Assembly: GCF_001514235.1 (NCBI RefSeq)
Contig: NZ_KQ948927.1
Coordinates: 586,474-650,473 of the forward strand
DNA length: 64,000 bases
Source: Streptomyces caeruleatus
GTDB taxonomy: Bacteria > Actinomycetota > Actinomycetes > Streptomycetales > Streptomycetaceae
Reading direction: 5' to 3'
This document shows positions 1-8,983 of this stretch, piece after piece. The notes under the pieces were generated by a model that searched no databases, had not been told where the DNA came from, and was given only the letters and a program-made list of their open reading frames with translations. How positions within the stretch are numbered: position 1 is the stretch's first letter; each line of letters starts with the position of its first letter. The position numbers were made by a program, and so were the translations under genes.

Positions 1-270
1 GACGGGGGCTCGTCCTCGAACGCCGGATGGGTTGAAAGATCCAGCCCCGGTCCGGCAAATTCAGCCCCTCCGGCGTTTGAGGAGCGGGGTCTGGGGCGGA
101 GCCCCAGAAGGGGTGCGGGGCTGTGTCGATTTGCGGCTCCGCCGCGAGGGCGCGACCAGCCCCCGCCGGGCTGCACCCGAAAGACGACCCCGGGGTCGAA
201 GGGGCGGAGCCCCTGGGGATGGGATGGGTAGGGGCGGCGGGGGCGAAAACAGACCCCCGTCGGCCCTAAC
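1..270. repeat. Dispersed GC-rich intergenic element at left edge
   Basis: No gene is supported here. The stretch holds GC-rich palindromic modules that recur at 23.2, 31.75 and 46.8 kb: a GGGGCGGAGCCCC hairpin, the run GATGGGATGGGTAGGGGCGG and an ACGCCGGACGGGCTG-like segment. Read on the minus strand, the module begins right after the pgl stop codon, so it probably forms the 3' untranslated region or terminator of that operon. A long plus-strand open frame crossing it is an antisense shadow. Confidence 0.6.
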
Positions 271-273
271 CGC

Positions 274-1056
274 TCACGCCGACGCCGGCGGATACAGCGA
301 CCGAGGCAGCTGCGATGCCGCCGCCGCGTCCAGCAACCACAGCGTCCGGGAACGCCCGTACGCCCCGGCGGCCGGCGCCTGGATCTCCCCCGCCCCGGAG
401 AGGGCGATAGCCGCGGCCCGAGCCTTGTCCTCGCCGGCCGCCAGCAGCCACACCTCCCGCGCAGCCCGGATCGCGGGAAGCGTGAGCGTCACCCGCGTCG
501 GCGGCGGCTTCGGCGCCCCGTGGACGCCGACGACACTGCGGTCCGTCTCCCGTACCGCGGGAAGCTCGGGGAAGAGCGAGGCCACATGCGTGTCGGGCCC
601 CACGCCCAGCATCAGGACGTCGAAGGTGGGCACGGATCCGTGGTTCTCGGGGCCCGCGGCCCTCGCCAACTCCTCCGCGTACGAGGAAGCGGCCGCCTCC
701 ACATCCGCGCCGAACGGCCCGTCCGACGCCGGCATGGCATGCACCCGCTTCGGATCCAGCGGCACAGAGTCCAGCAGGGCCTCGCGGGCCTGCGTGACGT
801 TGCGCTCCGGATCGCCCTCGGGGAGGAAGCGTTCGTCGCCCCACCAGAGATCCAGCCGGCTCCAGTCGATCGCGTCCCGCGCGGGGGCGGCCGCGAGCGC
901 GGCGAGGAGACCGTTGCCGTTGCGGCCGCCCGTGAGGACCACGGACGCGCTGCCCCGGGAGGCCTGCGCGTCCACGATCTTCGTGATCAGCCGGGCCGCC
1001 GCGGCCTGCGCCATCAGTGCCTTGTCGCGGTGCACGACCAGCTGCGGAGTACTCAC
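274..1056 (-). CDS. pgl: 6-phosphogluconolactonase
   Basis: Hydrolyses 6-phosphogluconolactone to 6-phosphogluconate, the second step of the oxidative pentose phosphate pathway, in the cytoplasm. The 260-residue length fits the Pgl/DevB family. The motif LVVHRDKALMAQ near the start, GGRNG around residue 50, DLWWGDERF and VLMLGVGPDTHVASLFP are characteristic of the family. The start is the GTG at 1056, which overlaps the opcA stop in a GTGA junction; the frame is open further upstream but that part only mirrors opcA. It is the last gene of the tkt-tal-zwf-opcA-pgl operon. A dispersed GC-rich element follows the stop. Confidence 0.95.
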   Translation of the reverse strand: MSTPQLVVHRDKALMAQAAAARLITKIVDAQASRGSASVVLTGGRNGNGLLAALAAAPARDAIDWSRLDLWWGDERFLPEGDPERNVTQAREALLDSVPLDPKRVHAMPASDGPFGADVEAAASSYAEELARAAGPENHGSVPTFDVLMLGVGPDTHVASLFPELPAVRETDRSVVGVHGAPKPPPTRVTLTLPAIRAAREVWLLAAGEDKARAAAIALSGAGEIQAPAAGAYGRSRTLWLLDAAAASQLPRSLYPPASA

Positions 1057-2306
1057 TTCGCCGCCGCCTTCGTCACCGGTTCCTGCGCCTTCGTTTCCTT
1101 CGCGGACGCGGATGCCGCGGCTGCTTTCGCAGCGATCTCGGCGGGCGTTCCGACGGCTGCTCCTTTGGCCGGCGCCGGCGATCCCTCCCCGGCCCCACCC
1201 GCATCGGCCCCACGCGCATCGGCCCCGCCCGCGTCGGCCTCGCCCGCAGCGGACCCCTCGCCCTGGTCCGCGGGCGACTCCTCCGCCCTCGCCACAGCGG
1301 CCTCGGCCAGCGCCACGGCCTGCACGGCCTTCGCCACCGCCGCCTCTGCGGCCTCGGCGCCCCGAACCGCCGAAACCAGCCCGGAGTTCAGCCGCTCCAC
1401 CCCGAACCGCAGGGCCGACGCGTACGTGTCGTCCGGGTCGAGCCGCCGCAGTTCCTCCGCGATCAGCTCGGCCGTCTCGCGCCGCTTCAGCGCCACACCG
1501 CGGTCCGGCTGGCCCTGGATGGAGAGGGTCGCCAGGGAGCCGTCCGCACGGTCCAGCGTGATCGGGCCGCAGTCGGTGTCCATACGCACCGCCGTCAGAC
1601 CGGGGCCCGAGGACAGCGACCGCTTGACGGGGACGTCCAGCCGGTCCGCGAGCCACATCGCCAGCAGCTCACAGCTCGGGTTGAACTCCTCGCCCTCCAC
1701 CTCGACGGCCTTCACCTCGCAGACCACCTGGTCCAGAGCCGCCGCGAGCATCGAGCGCCACGGCGTGATCCGGGTCCAGGACAGGTCGGTGTCGCCGGGG
1801 GTGTACGTGTCGGCCCGCGCCGAGAGCTCGCGTACCGGCTGCTCCGAGGCGTAGGTGTCGGTCACCCGGCGCTGGGCCAGCGCGCCCAGCGGGTCGTTCG
1901 CCGGGTCGAGCGGGGCGTTCACCGGCCACCAGACCACCACCGGGGCGTCCGGCAGGAGGAGCGGCAGGACCACCGACTGCGCGTGCTCGGACACCTCGCC
2001 GTACAGCCGCAGCACCACCGTCTCGCCGCTGCCCGCGTCCGCGCCCACCCGCACCTCGGCGTCCAGCCGGGACTGCGTACGGTCGCGGGGCGAGCGTGAC
2101 ACGCGCTTGATGACGACCAGTGTGCGCGAGGGGTGCTCGTGCGAGGCGTCGTTCGCCGCCTTCAGGGCGTCGTACGCGTTCTCCTCGTCCGTCACGATGA
2201 CCAGCGTGAGCACCATGCCGACGGCCGGCGTGCCGATGGCCCGACGGCCCTGCACCAGCGCCTTGTTGATTTTGCTGGACGTGGTGTCGGTCAGGTCTAT
2301 CTTCAT
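1053..2306 (-). CDS. opcA: glucose-6-phosphate dehydrogenase assembly protein OpcA
   Basis: OpcA is the allosteric/assembly partner of glucose-6-phosphate dehydrogenase, first described in cyanobacteria and found next to zwf in actinomycetes. The 417-residue protein begins MKIDLTDTTSSKINKALV, typical of actinobacterial OpcA, and contains the segment VWWPVNAPLDPANDPLGALAQ. The last 100 or so residues are an Ala/Gly/Glu-rich low-complexity tail with repeated GADAGGADARG-like units that is not part of the conserved fold. The gene overlaps zwf by four bases (ATGA) and pgl by four (GTGA), so translation is likely coupled across all three. Confidence 0.93.
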   Translation of the reverse strand: MKIDLTDTTSSKINKALVQGRRAIGTPAVGMVLTLVIVTDEENAYDALKAANDASHEHPSRTLVVIKRVSRSPRDRTQSRLDAEVRVGADAGSGETVVLRLYGEVSEHAQSVVLPLLLPDAPVVVWWPVNAPLDPANDPLGALAQRRVTDTYASEQPVRELSARADTYTPGDTDLSWTRITPWRSMLAAALDQVVCEVKAVEVEGEEFNPSCELLAMWLADRLDVPVKRSLSSGPGLTAVRMDTDCGPITLDRADGSLATLSIQGQPDRGVALKRRETAELIAEELRRLDPDDTYASALRFGVERLNSGLVSAVRGAEAAEAAVAKAVQAVALAEAAVARAEESPADQGEGSAAGEADAGGADARGADAGGAGEGSPAPAKGAAVGTPAEIAAKAAAASASAKETKAQEPVTKAAAK

Positions 2307-3841
2307 GGCCGGCGCCAGCTCCGTCCGTCTCGCTCGAGCATTTCGTCCGCCTCGACGGGGCCCCAGGTACCAGCCGGGTACTGGGCGGGCCTGCCGTGCT
2401 GGTCCCAGTACTCCTCGATCGGGTCGAGGATCTTCCAGGACAGCTCGACCTCCTCGGTGCGCGGGAAGAGGTTCGAGTCGCCCAGCAGGACGTCCAGGAT
2501 CAGGCGCTCGTACGCCTCGGGCGAGGACTCGGTGAACGACTCGCCGTAGGCGAAGTCCATCGACACGTCCCGGATCTCCATCGACGTGCCCGGCACCTTC
2601 GAACCGAAGCGGACCGTGACGCCCTCGTCCGGCTGGACGCGGATGACGATCGCGTTCTTGCCGAGCTCCTCCGTCGCCGTGTGGTCGAAGGGGGAGTGCG
2701 GGGCGCGCTGGAAGACGACCGCGATCTCGGTGACACGGCGGCCGAGCCGCTTGCCGGTGCGCAGATAGAAGGGGACGCCCGCCCAGCGGCGGTTGTCGAT
2801 GCCCAGCCTGATCGCGGCGTACGTGTCGGTCTTCGAGTTGGCGTCGATGCCCTCCTCCTGGAGGTACCCGACCGCCTTCTCGCCGCCCTGCCAGCCGGCC
2901 GCGTACTGCCCGAACACCGTGTCCCGGCCCAGGTCCTTCGGCAGCCGTACGGCACCGAGCACCTTGGTCTTCTCCGCCGCCAGCGCGTCCGCGTCGAAGG
3001 AGGCGGGCTCCTCCATGGCCGTCAGGGCCATGAGCTGGAGGAGGTGGTTCTGGATGACGTCACGGGCGGCGCCGATGCCGTCGTAGTAGCCGGCGCGGCC
3101 GCCGATGCCGATGTCCTCGGCCATGGTGATCTGGACGTGGTCCACGAAGGAACGGTTCCAGATCGGCTCGAACATGGTGTTGGCGAAGCGCAGCGCCAGG
3201 ATGTTCTGGACGGTCTCCTTGCCCAGGTAGTGGTCGATCCGGAAGACCTGGTCCGGGGCGAAGACCTCGTGGACGACCTTGTTGAGCTCCTCGGCCGACT
3301 CCAGGTTGTGCCCGAACGGCTTCTCGATGACCGCGCGGCGCCAGGAGCTGCTCGTCTGGTCGGCGAGGCCGTGCTTCTTCAGCTGCTGGATGACCACCGG
3401 GAAGGAGCTCGGCGGCACCGAGAGGTAGAAGGCGAAGTTGCCGCCCGTGCCCTGCGCCTTGTCCAGTTCCTCGATGGTGCCGCGCAGCCGCTCGAAGGCG
3501 TCGTCGTCGTCGAAGGTGCCCTGCACGAAGCGCATGCCCTGGATGAGCTGCTGCCAGACCTCCTCACGGAAGGGGGTGCGGGCATGCTCCTTGACCGCGT
3601 CGTGGACCTCCTGAGCGAAGTCCTCGTGGGCCCACTCGCGGCGGGCGAAGCCGACCAGCGAGAAACCCGGCGGCAGCAGACCCCGGTTGGCGAGGTCATA
3701 AACCGCCGGCATCAGCTTCTTACGTGACAAATCGCCCGTAACGCCGAAAATCACCAGGCCCGACGGCCCCGCGATACGCGGGAGCCGTCGGTCGGCGGCG
3801 TCACGAAGCGGGTTCGCTTCCGTGACGGTAAAGGGTGACAA
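2303..3841 (-). CDS. zwf: glucose-6-phosphate 1-dehydrogenase
   Basis: Oxidises glucose 6-phosphate to 6-phosphogluconolactone with NADP+, entry step of the oxidative pentose phosphate pathway. The 512-residue protein shows the nucleotide-binding motif GVTGDLSRKKL near residue 33 and the active-site motif RIDHYLGKE around residue 205. The start is a TTG codon at 3841, preceded by GGAGGG inside the end of tal with an 8-base spacing; no better in-frame start exists before the nucleotide-binding motif. It lies five bases after the tal stop and overlaps opcA by four bases. Confidence 0.96.
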   Translation of the reverse strand: MSPFTVTEANPLRDAADRRLPRIAGPSGLVIFGVTGDLSRKKLMPAVYDLANRGLLPPGFSLVGFARREWAHEDFAQEVHDAVKEHARTPFREEVWQQLIQGMRFVQGTFDDDDAFERLRGTIEELDKAQGTGGNFAFYLSVPPSSFPVVIQQLKKHGLADQTSSSWRRAVIEKPFGHNLESAEELNKVVHEVFAPDQVFRIDHYLGKETVQNILALRFANTMFEPIWNRSFVDHVQITMAEDIGIGGRAGYYDGIGAARDVIQNHLLQLMALTAMEEPASFDADALAAEKTKVLGAVRLPKDLGRDTVFGQYAAGWQGGEKAVGYLQEEGIDANSKTDTYAAIRLGIDNRRWAGVPFYLRTGKRLGRRVTEIAVVFQRAPHSPFDHTATEELGKNAIVIRVQPDEGVTVRFGSKVPGTSMEIRDVSMDFAYGESFTESSPEAYERLILDVLLGDSNLFPRTEEVELSWKILDPIEEYWDQHGRPAQYPAGTWGPVEADEMLERDGRSWRRP

Positions 3842-3845
3842 GGGA

Positions 3846-4964
3846 TCAGCCCTCCGAGGGGGCGAGGCGCTCCAGCTCTGCCTCGGTCGACTTGAGCAGG
3901 TCGTTCCAGGACGCCTCGAACTTCTCGACGCCCTCGTCCTCCAGCAGCTGCACCACCTCGTCGTACGAGATGCCGAGCGCCTCCACCGCGTCCAGGTCGG
4001 CGCGTGCCTGCTGGTAGGTGCCCGCGATGGTGTTGCCGGTGATCTCGCCCTGGGCCTCGGTGGCCTCCAGGGTGGCCTCCGGCATGGTGTTGACCGTGTT
4101 CGGCGCGACCAGGTCGTCGACGTACAGGGTCGGCTTGTAGGCCTTGTCCTTCACGCCGGTCGAGGCCCACAGCGGACGCTGCTTGTTGGCGCCCGCGTTC
4201 TCCAGCGCGCTCCAGCGGCCGTCGGAGAAGACCTCCTCGTACGCCTGGTAGGCGAGCCGAGCGTTGGCCACGCCCGCCTTGCCGCGCGCGGCCTTGGCCG
4301 CGTCGGTGCCGAGCGCGTCGATCCGCTTGTCGATCTCGGTGTCCACACGGGAGACGAAGAAGGACGCCACGGACTGGATCTTGGACAGGTCCAGGCCCCT
4401 GGCCTTGGCCTTCTCCAGGCCCGCGAGGTAGGCGTTCATGACCTCGCGGTAACGCTCCAGCGAGAAGATCAGCGTGACGTTCACGCTGATGCCGAGGCCG
4501 ATGACCTCGGTGATCGCCGGAAGGCCCGCCTTGGTGGCCGGGATCTTGATCAGGGTGTTCGGGCGGTCCACCAGCCAGGCCAGCTGCTTGGCCTCGGCGA
4601 CCGTCGCCTTGGTGTTGTGGGCCAGCCGCGGGTCGACCTCGATCGACACCCGGCCGTCCTGGCCGCCGGTCGCGTCGAAGACCGGGCGCAGGATGTCGGC
4701 GGCGTCCCGGACGTCCGCCGTGGTGATCATGCGGATGGCCTCTTCGACCGTCACCTTGCGGGCGGCGAGGTCGGCGACCTGCTGCTCGTAGCCCTCACCG
4801 CCGCTGATCGCCTTCTGGAAGATCGACGGGTTGGTCGTGACACCCACGACGTGCTGCTGGTCGATCAGCTCGGCGAGATTGCCGGACGTGATGCGCTGGC
4901 GCGACAGGTCGTCCAGCCAGATCGCGACGCCCTCCTCGGAGAGGCGCTTCAGTGCGTCTGTCAT
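3846..4964 (-). CDS. tal: transaldolase
   Basis: Transfers a dihydroxyacetone unit between sugar phosphates in the non-oxidative pentose phosphate pathway. The 372-residue length and the start MTDALKRLSEEGVAIWLDDLS match the long actinobacterial transaldolase subfamily. The motif VVGVTTNPSIFQKAI and the Schiff-base lysine region WASTGVKDKAYKP are both present. The ATG start has a GGAG about 11 bases upstream. It sits between tkt and zwf in one leftward operon. Confidence 0.96.
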   Translation of the reverse strand: MTDALKRLSEEGVAIWLDDLSRQRITSGNLAELIDQQHVVGVTTNPSIFQKAISGGEGYEQQVADLAARKVTVEEAIRMITTADVRDAADILRPVFDATGGQDGRVSIEVDPRLAHNTKATVAEAKQLAWLVDRPNTLIKIPATKAGLPAITEVIGLGISVNVTLIFSLERYREVMNAYLAGLEKAKARGLDLSKIQSVASFFVSRVDTEIDKRIDALGTDAAKAARGKAGVANARLAYQAYEEVFSDGRWSALENAGANKQRPLWASTGVKDKAYKPTLYVDDLVAPNTVNTMPEATLEATEAQGEITGNTIAGTYQQARADLDAVEALGISYDEVVQLLEDEGVEKFEASWNDLLKSTEAELERLAPSEG

Positions 4965-4998
4965 GGAAAATCAAACTCCTACGTCTCGTATATGAGCG

Positions 4999-7104
4999 TC
5001 AGCGCTGGGTCGCGGCGAGGCCCGTAGTCGAATCAAGCACAGCCCGTGCGACAGCAGCCACGTTCTCGGCAGTGAAGCCGTACTCCCGGAAGAGGACCTT
5101 GCCGTCGGCGGAAGCACCGAAGTGCTCCAGGGAAACGATGCGACCCGCGTCCCCGACGTACTTGTGCCAGGTGAGACCGATCCCGGCCTCCACCGCGACC
5201 CGCGCCCTGACGGCCGGCGGCAGGACGCTGTCCCGGTACCCCTGGTCCTGCTCCTCGAACCACTCCACGGACGGCATCGACACGACCCGCGTCGGCACCC
5301 CGTCGGCCTGCAGCTGCTCGCGCGCCTCGACGGCCACGTGCACCTCGGACCCGGTCGCGATCAGGACGACCTGGGCGTCGCCGCCCTCTGCCTCGAACAG
5401 CACGTAACCGCCGCGCGCGGCGTCCTCGTTGGCCTCGTACGTCGGCACACCCTGGCGGGTCAGCGCGAGGCCGTGCGGGGCGCCCTTGCCGAACTCCTTG
5501 GTCCAGCGCTTGAGGATCTCGCGCCAGGCGATGGCGGTCTCGTTGGCGTCGGCCGGACGGACCACGTTCAGTCCCGGAATCGCCCGCAGCGACGCGAGGT
5601 GCTCGACCGGCTGGTGCGTCGGGCCGTCCTCGCCGAGACCGATGGAGTCGTGCGTCCACACGTACGTCACCGGCAGGTGCATCAGCGCCGACAGCCGGAC
5701 GGCGTTGCGCATGTAGTCGGAGAACACGAGGAACGTGCCGCCGTAGATACGGGTGTTGCCGTGCAGCGCGATGCCGTTCATCTCCGCGGCCATGGAGTGC
5801 TCGCGGATACCGAAGTGGATCGTGCGGCCGTACGGGTTCGCCTCCGGGAGCGGGTTGTCCGCCGGGAGGAACGACGACGTCTTGTCGATCGTCGTGTTGT
5901 TGGAGCCCGCCAGGTCGGCCGAGCCGCCCCACAGCTCCGGGATGACCGCACCCAGCGCCTGGAGGATCTTGCCGGACGCGGCACGCGTCGCGACGCCCTT
6001 GCCGGGCTCGAAGACCGGGAGCTTCTCCTCCCAGCCGGTGGGCAGCTCGCCCTTGCTGATGCGGTCGAACTCGGCCGCGCGCTCCGGGTTGTTGTCCCGC
6101 CACTGCTGGAACGACTTCTCCCACACGGCACGGGCGGCCTGGCCGCGCTCCAGGGCGCCGCGGGTGTGGCCGATGACCTCGTCGGAGACCTCGAAGGACT
6201 GCTCCGGGTCGAAGCCGAGGACGCGCTTGGTGGCCGCGACCTCGTCGTCGCCGAGCGCCGAGCCGTGCGCGGCCTCGGTGTTCTGCGCGTTCGGGGCCGG
6301 CCAGGCGATGATCGAGCGCATCGCGATGAAGGACGGCTTGTCGGTGACCGCCTTCGCCTGCTGGATCGCGTCGTAGATGGCGGCCGGGTCGAGGTCGCCG
6401 TTGGCCTGCGGCTCGACGCGCTGGACGTGCCAGCCGTACGCCTCGTACCGCTTGACGGTGTCCTCGGAGACGGCCGTCTCCGTGTCGCCCTCGATCGAGA
6501 TGTGGTTGTCGTCCCACAGCAGGACCAGGTTGCCGAGCTTCTGGTGGCCGGCCATCGAGGACGCCTCGGCGGAGATGCCCTCCTGGAGGCAGCCGTCACC
6601 GGCGATGACGTAGACGAAGTGGTCGAAGGGGGAGGTGCCCTCGGCGGCCTCGGGGTCGAACAGACCGCGCTCGTAGCGGGCGGCCATCGCCATGCCGACA
6701 GCGTTGGCGACACCCTGGCCCAGCGGGCCGGTCGTCGTCTCGACGCCCGTGGTGTGGCCGTACTCCGGGTGGCCGGGGGTCTTCGAGCCCCACGTCCGGA
6801 ACGCCTTCAGGTCGTCCAGCTCCAGGCCGAAGCCGGCCAGGTACAGCTGGGTGTAGAGGGTCAGGGACGAATGGCCGGCGGACAGCACGAAGCGGTCGCG
6901 CCCGACCCAGTCGGCGTCCGCCGGGTCGTGCCGCATCACCTTCTGGAAGAGGGTGTAGGCGGCAGGCGCCAGGCTCATCGCCGTACCCGGATGGCCGTTA
7001 CCGACCTTCTGTACGGCGTCGGCGGCCAGGACGCGGGCGGTGTCCACGGCCCGCTGGTCCAACTCGGTCCACTCGAGGTCTGTGGTGGTCGGCTTGGTGC
7101 TCAC
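4999..7104 (-). CDS. tkt: transketolase
   Basis: Thiamine-diphosphate enzyme moving two-carbon units between sugar phosphates. The 701 residues cover the three usual domains: the ThDP-binding motif starting GDGCLQEGISAEA and ending near DDNHIS, the pyrimidine-binding domain with FGIREHSMAAEMNGIALHG, and a C-terminal domain with IATGSEVHVAVEA. The start is GTG at 7104. It is the first gene of the leftward pentose phosphate operon, so the operon promoter should lie in the 383-base gap to ctaB. Confidence 0.96.
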   Translation of the reverse strand: MSTKPTTTDLEWTELDQRAVDTARVLAADAVQKVGNGHPGTAMSLAPAAYTLFQKVMRHDPADADWVGRDRFVLSAGHSSLTLYTQLYLAGFGLELDDLKAFRTWGSKTPGHPEYGHTTGVETTTGPLGQGVANAVGMAMAARYERGLFDPEAAEGTSPFDHFVYVIAGDGCLQEGISAEASSMAGHQKLGNLVLLWDDNHISIEGDTETAVSEDTVKRYEAYGWHVQRVEPQANGDLDPAAIYDAIQQAKAVTDKPSFIAMRSIIAWPAPNAQNTEAAHGSALGDDEVAATKRVLGFDPEQSFEVSDEVIGHTRGALERGQAARAVWEKSFQQWRDNNPERAAEFDRISKGELPTGWEEKLPVFEPGKGVATRAASGKILQALGAVIPELWGGSADLAGSNNTTIDKTSSFLPADNPLPEANPYGRTIHFGIREHSMAAEMNGIALHGNTRIYGGTFLVFSDYMRNAVRLSALMHLPVTYVWTHDSIGLGEDGPTHQPVEHLASLRAIPGLNVVRPADANETAIAWREILKRWTKEFGKGAPHGLALTRQGVPTYEANEDAARGGYVLFEAEGGDAQVVLIATGSEVHVAVEAREQLQADGVPTRVVSMPSVEWFEEQDQGYRDSVLPPAVRARVAVEAGIGLTWHKYVGDAGRIVSLEHFGASADGKVLFREYGFTAENVAAVARAVLDSTTGLAATQR

Positions 7105-7487
7105 CCTGGGTCAGGGCTCCTCTCCACATGTCGGTTGCCGGTGTCACGGGCACACGCCCACCGGCTGCCGGCGTTCTCGGCGTCGGCCGGCCGTTGTCGA
7201 GCCTACCCCCGGAAGTACGTGCGTTTTTTCGAGTCATTCCAGACTGCCGGGAGTCGCCGGGATGTGCCTCCCGACCGGGTCGTTCCGCATTCGGCAAGTG
7301 AATACGCAGCCGCTCATCCGGGTGCTCAATCGAGCTTCGGCGCGCCCGTCGGACGGTGCCCTCCAACACGACCCCACCCCCGCGAATGTCCGGGTCTGGG
7401 CAACGTCTACAGTGGCGTGGTACGCGCGAGCCTTTACCGGGACTTCACACGGGGAGGCTCGCTGGGATGTCTCTGTCAGGGGTGTGC
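7105..7487. other. Divergent intergenic region tkt/ctaB
   Basis: This 383-base gap separates two divergent transcription units and must contain the promoter of the pentose phosphate operon and that of ctaB. I see a possible ctaB minus-10 hexamer TACAGT at 7408-7413, without a convincing minus-35 partner. Short open frames here have poor codon statistics and are not supported as genes. Confidence 0.4.
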
Positions 7488-8435
7488 GTGACGGCCGTTG
7501 AATCCCGTCCAGCGGGGATTATCGGGACGAGCCAGAGCCCGAGCCGGCGGCCGGTCAGGGCCCGGGTCATGGGGTTCGTGGCGCTGACGAAGCCGCGGAT
7601 CATCGAGCTGCTGCTCATCACCACCGTTCCGGTGATGTTCCTGGCCGAGCAGGGCGTGCCCGACCTCGGTCTGGTGCTGCTCACCTGCGTCGGCGGCTAC
7701 CTGTCCGCGGGCGGCGCCAACGCGCTGAACATGTACATCGACCGCGACATCGACGCGCTCATGGACCGCACCTCGCAGCGCCCGCTGGTCACCGGCATGG
7801 TGAGCCCGCGCGAGTGCCTGGCCTTCGGCATCACGCTGGCCGTCGCCTCCACGCTGCTGTTCGGCCTCACCGTCAACTGGCTGAGCGCCTGGCTCTCCCT
7901 CGGAGCACTCCTCTTCTACGTCGTCGTCTACACGATGATCCTCAAGCGCCGTACCTCGCAGAACATCGTGTGGGGCGGTATCGCGGGCTGTATGCCGGTG
8001 CTGATCGGCTGGACGGCCGTCACGAACTCCCTCACCTGGGCGCCGCTCATCCTCTTCCTGGTCATCTTCTTCTGGACGCCGCCGCACTACTGGCCGCTGT
8101 CCATGAAGGTGAAAGAGGACTACGCGCGCGTGGGCGTGCCCATGCTCCCCGTCATCGCCTCCAACAAGGTCGTCGCCAAGCAGATCGTCATCTACAGCTG
8201 GGTGATGGTCGCGGTGTCCCTGCTGTTGACGCCGCTCGGCTACACGGGCTGGTTCTACACCGCGGTCGCGCTGGCCGCGGGCGGCTGGTGGCTGTGGGAG
8301 GCGCACGCCCTGCAGAACCGGGCGAAGGCCGAGGTGACGGGCGGGAAGCTGAAGGAGATGCGGCTGTTCCACTGGTCGATCACCTATGTGTCGCTGCTGT
8401 TCGTGGCCGTCGCGGTGGATCCCTTCCTGCGGTAG
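7488..8435 (+). CDS. ctaB: protoheme IX farnesyltransferase (heme O synthase)
   Basis: Integral membrane prenyltransferase adding a farnesyl group to heme B to give heme O for aa3-type cytochrome oxidase. From the chosen GTG at 7488 the protein has 315 residues. It shows the UbiA-family polyprenyl-diphosphate motif NALNMYIDRDIDALM (first Asp-rich loop) and the second loop KVKEDYARVGVPMLP, with about eight or nine hydrophobic segments. TCAGGGG gives a ribosome site five bases before this GTG; in-frame alternatives are GTG 7482 and ATG 7467, the latter preceded by GGGGAGG. ctaA, the next enzyme in heme A synthesis, lies 2.4 kb away on the other strand. Confidence 0.94.
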   Translation: MTAVESRPAGIIGTSQSPSRRPVRARVMGFVALTKPRIIELLLITTVPVMFLAEQGVPDLGLVLLTCVGGYLSAGGANALNMYIDRDIDALMDRTSQRPLVTGMVSPRECLAFGITLAVASTLLFGLTVNWLSAWLSLGALLFYVVVYTMILKRRTSQNIVWGGIAGCMPVLIGWTAVTNSLTWAPLILFLVIFFWTPPHYWPLSMKVKEDYARVGVPMLPVIASNKVVAKQIVIYSWVMVAVSLLLTPLGYTGWFYTAVALAAGGWWLWEAHALQNRAKAEVTGGKLKEMRLFHWSITYVSLLFVAVAVDPFLR

Positions 8436-8533
8436 GCGCCCCTGGGACACGGGGCCCTGAGCAGGGGCCCTGAGGCGCGGGTCACGCACCCCACCCGTCG
8501 CCATTCGATCTACTCGTCGGTAGCATCCTGGCC

Positions 8534-8824
8534 ATGGCAGACAAGGTGGCCAAGCTGGCCAAGCAGATCAACGCCTTCGCGAAGTCCCACGGTGGCGCCG
8601 AGGCCCAGGTCGCGTACATCGGACAGCGCGGCGCCCGCATCGTGCTCGTCGGCGAGGACGGCGGCTGGGGCGACCTGGTGGCACCGACGTACGAGATCGC
8701 CGAGCAGGCGGTGGAGAAGGCCGGGATCACCCGCCACGAGTCCTTCGACGGCGAGTTCGCGGCAAAGGTGACGACGAGCGAGTACGAGTGGAAGAGGATG
8801 GCCGGTATCCAAATCGGCGGTTGA
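8534..8824 (+). CDS. small conserved hypothetical protein
   Basis: A 96-residue protein beginning MADKVAKLAKQINAFAKSHGG. I do not recognise a named domain. The sequence is mixed alpha/beta in appearance, with a basic amphipathic N-terminus, and has no signal peptide or membrane segment. Codon use matches the neighbours, and the position just after ctaB is one I associate with a conserved Streptomyces hypothetical. A dispersed element containing GGGGCGCGGGGAACTG follows about ten bases after the stop and may end transcription. Confidence 0.8.
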   Translation: MADKVAKLAKQINAFAKSHGGAEAQVAYIGQRGARIVLVGEDGGWGDLVAPTYEIAEQAVEKAGITRHESFDGEFAAKVTTSEYEWKRMAGIQIGG

Positions 8825-8829
8825 GCAGC

Positions 8830-8875
8830 GCCCCGTAAGGGGCGCGGGGAACTGCGCGATCAACCACATGCGACC
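8830..8875 (+). repeat. Dispersed 3'-end element GGGGCGCGGGGAACTGCGCG
   Basis: A short GC-rich element starts right after the stop at 8824: CGCCCC-GTAA-GGGGCG forms a hairpin and is followed by CGGGGAACTGCGCGA. The same unit recurs right after the ACC deaminase gene (43.64 kb), after the IlvD/Edd gene (61.85 kb), in 46.88 kb, and reverse-complemented near 52.2 kb. Confidence 0.75.
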
Positions 8876-8983
8876 TGTAGTCGCCAAATCACCGCACCAC
8901 CCGAGCTCTGCGGCGCCACCTCCTCCCCGGTTCACCCGTTAGGACCTGTGAGAAGCACACGGTCCTGCTGACGGGGAGCCCGG

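Noticed and set aside
5122..7491. Plus-strand open frame of nearly 800 codons across tkt
   Set aside because: It mirrors the transketolase gene on the opposite strand; the translation is a Val/Leu/Arg/Asp-rich shadow without motifs.
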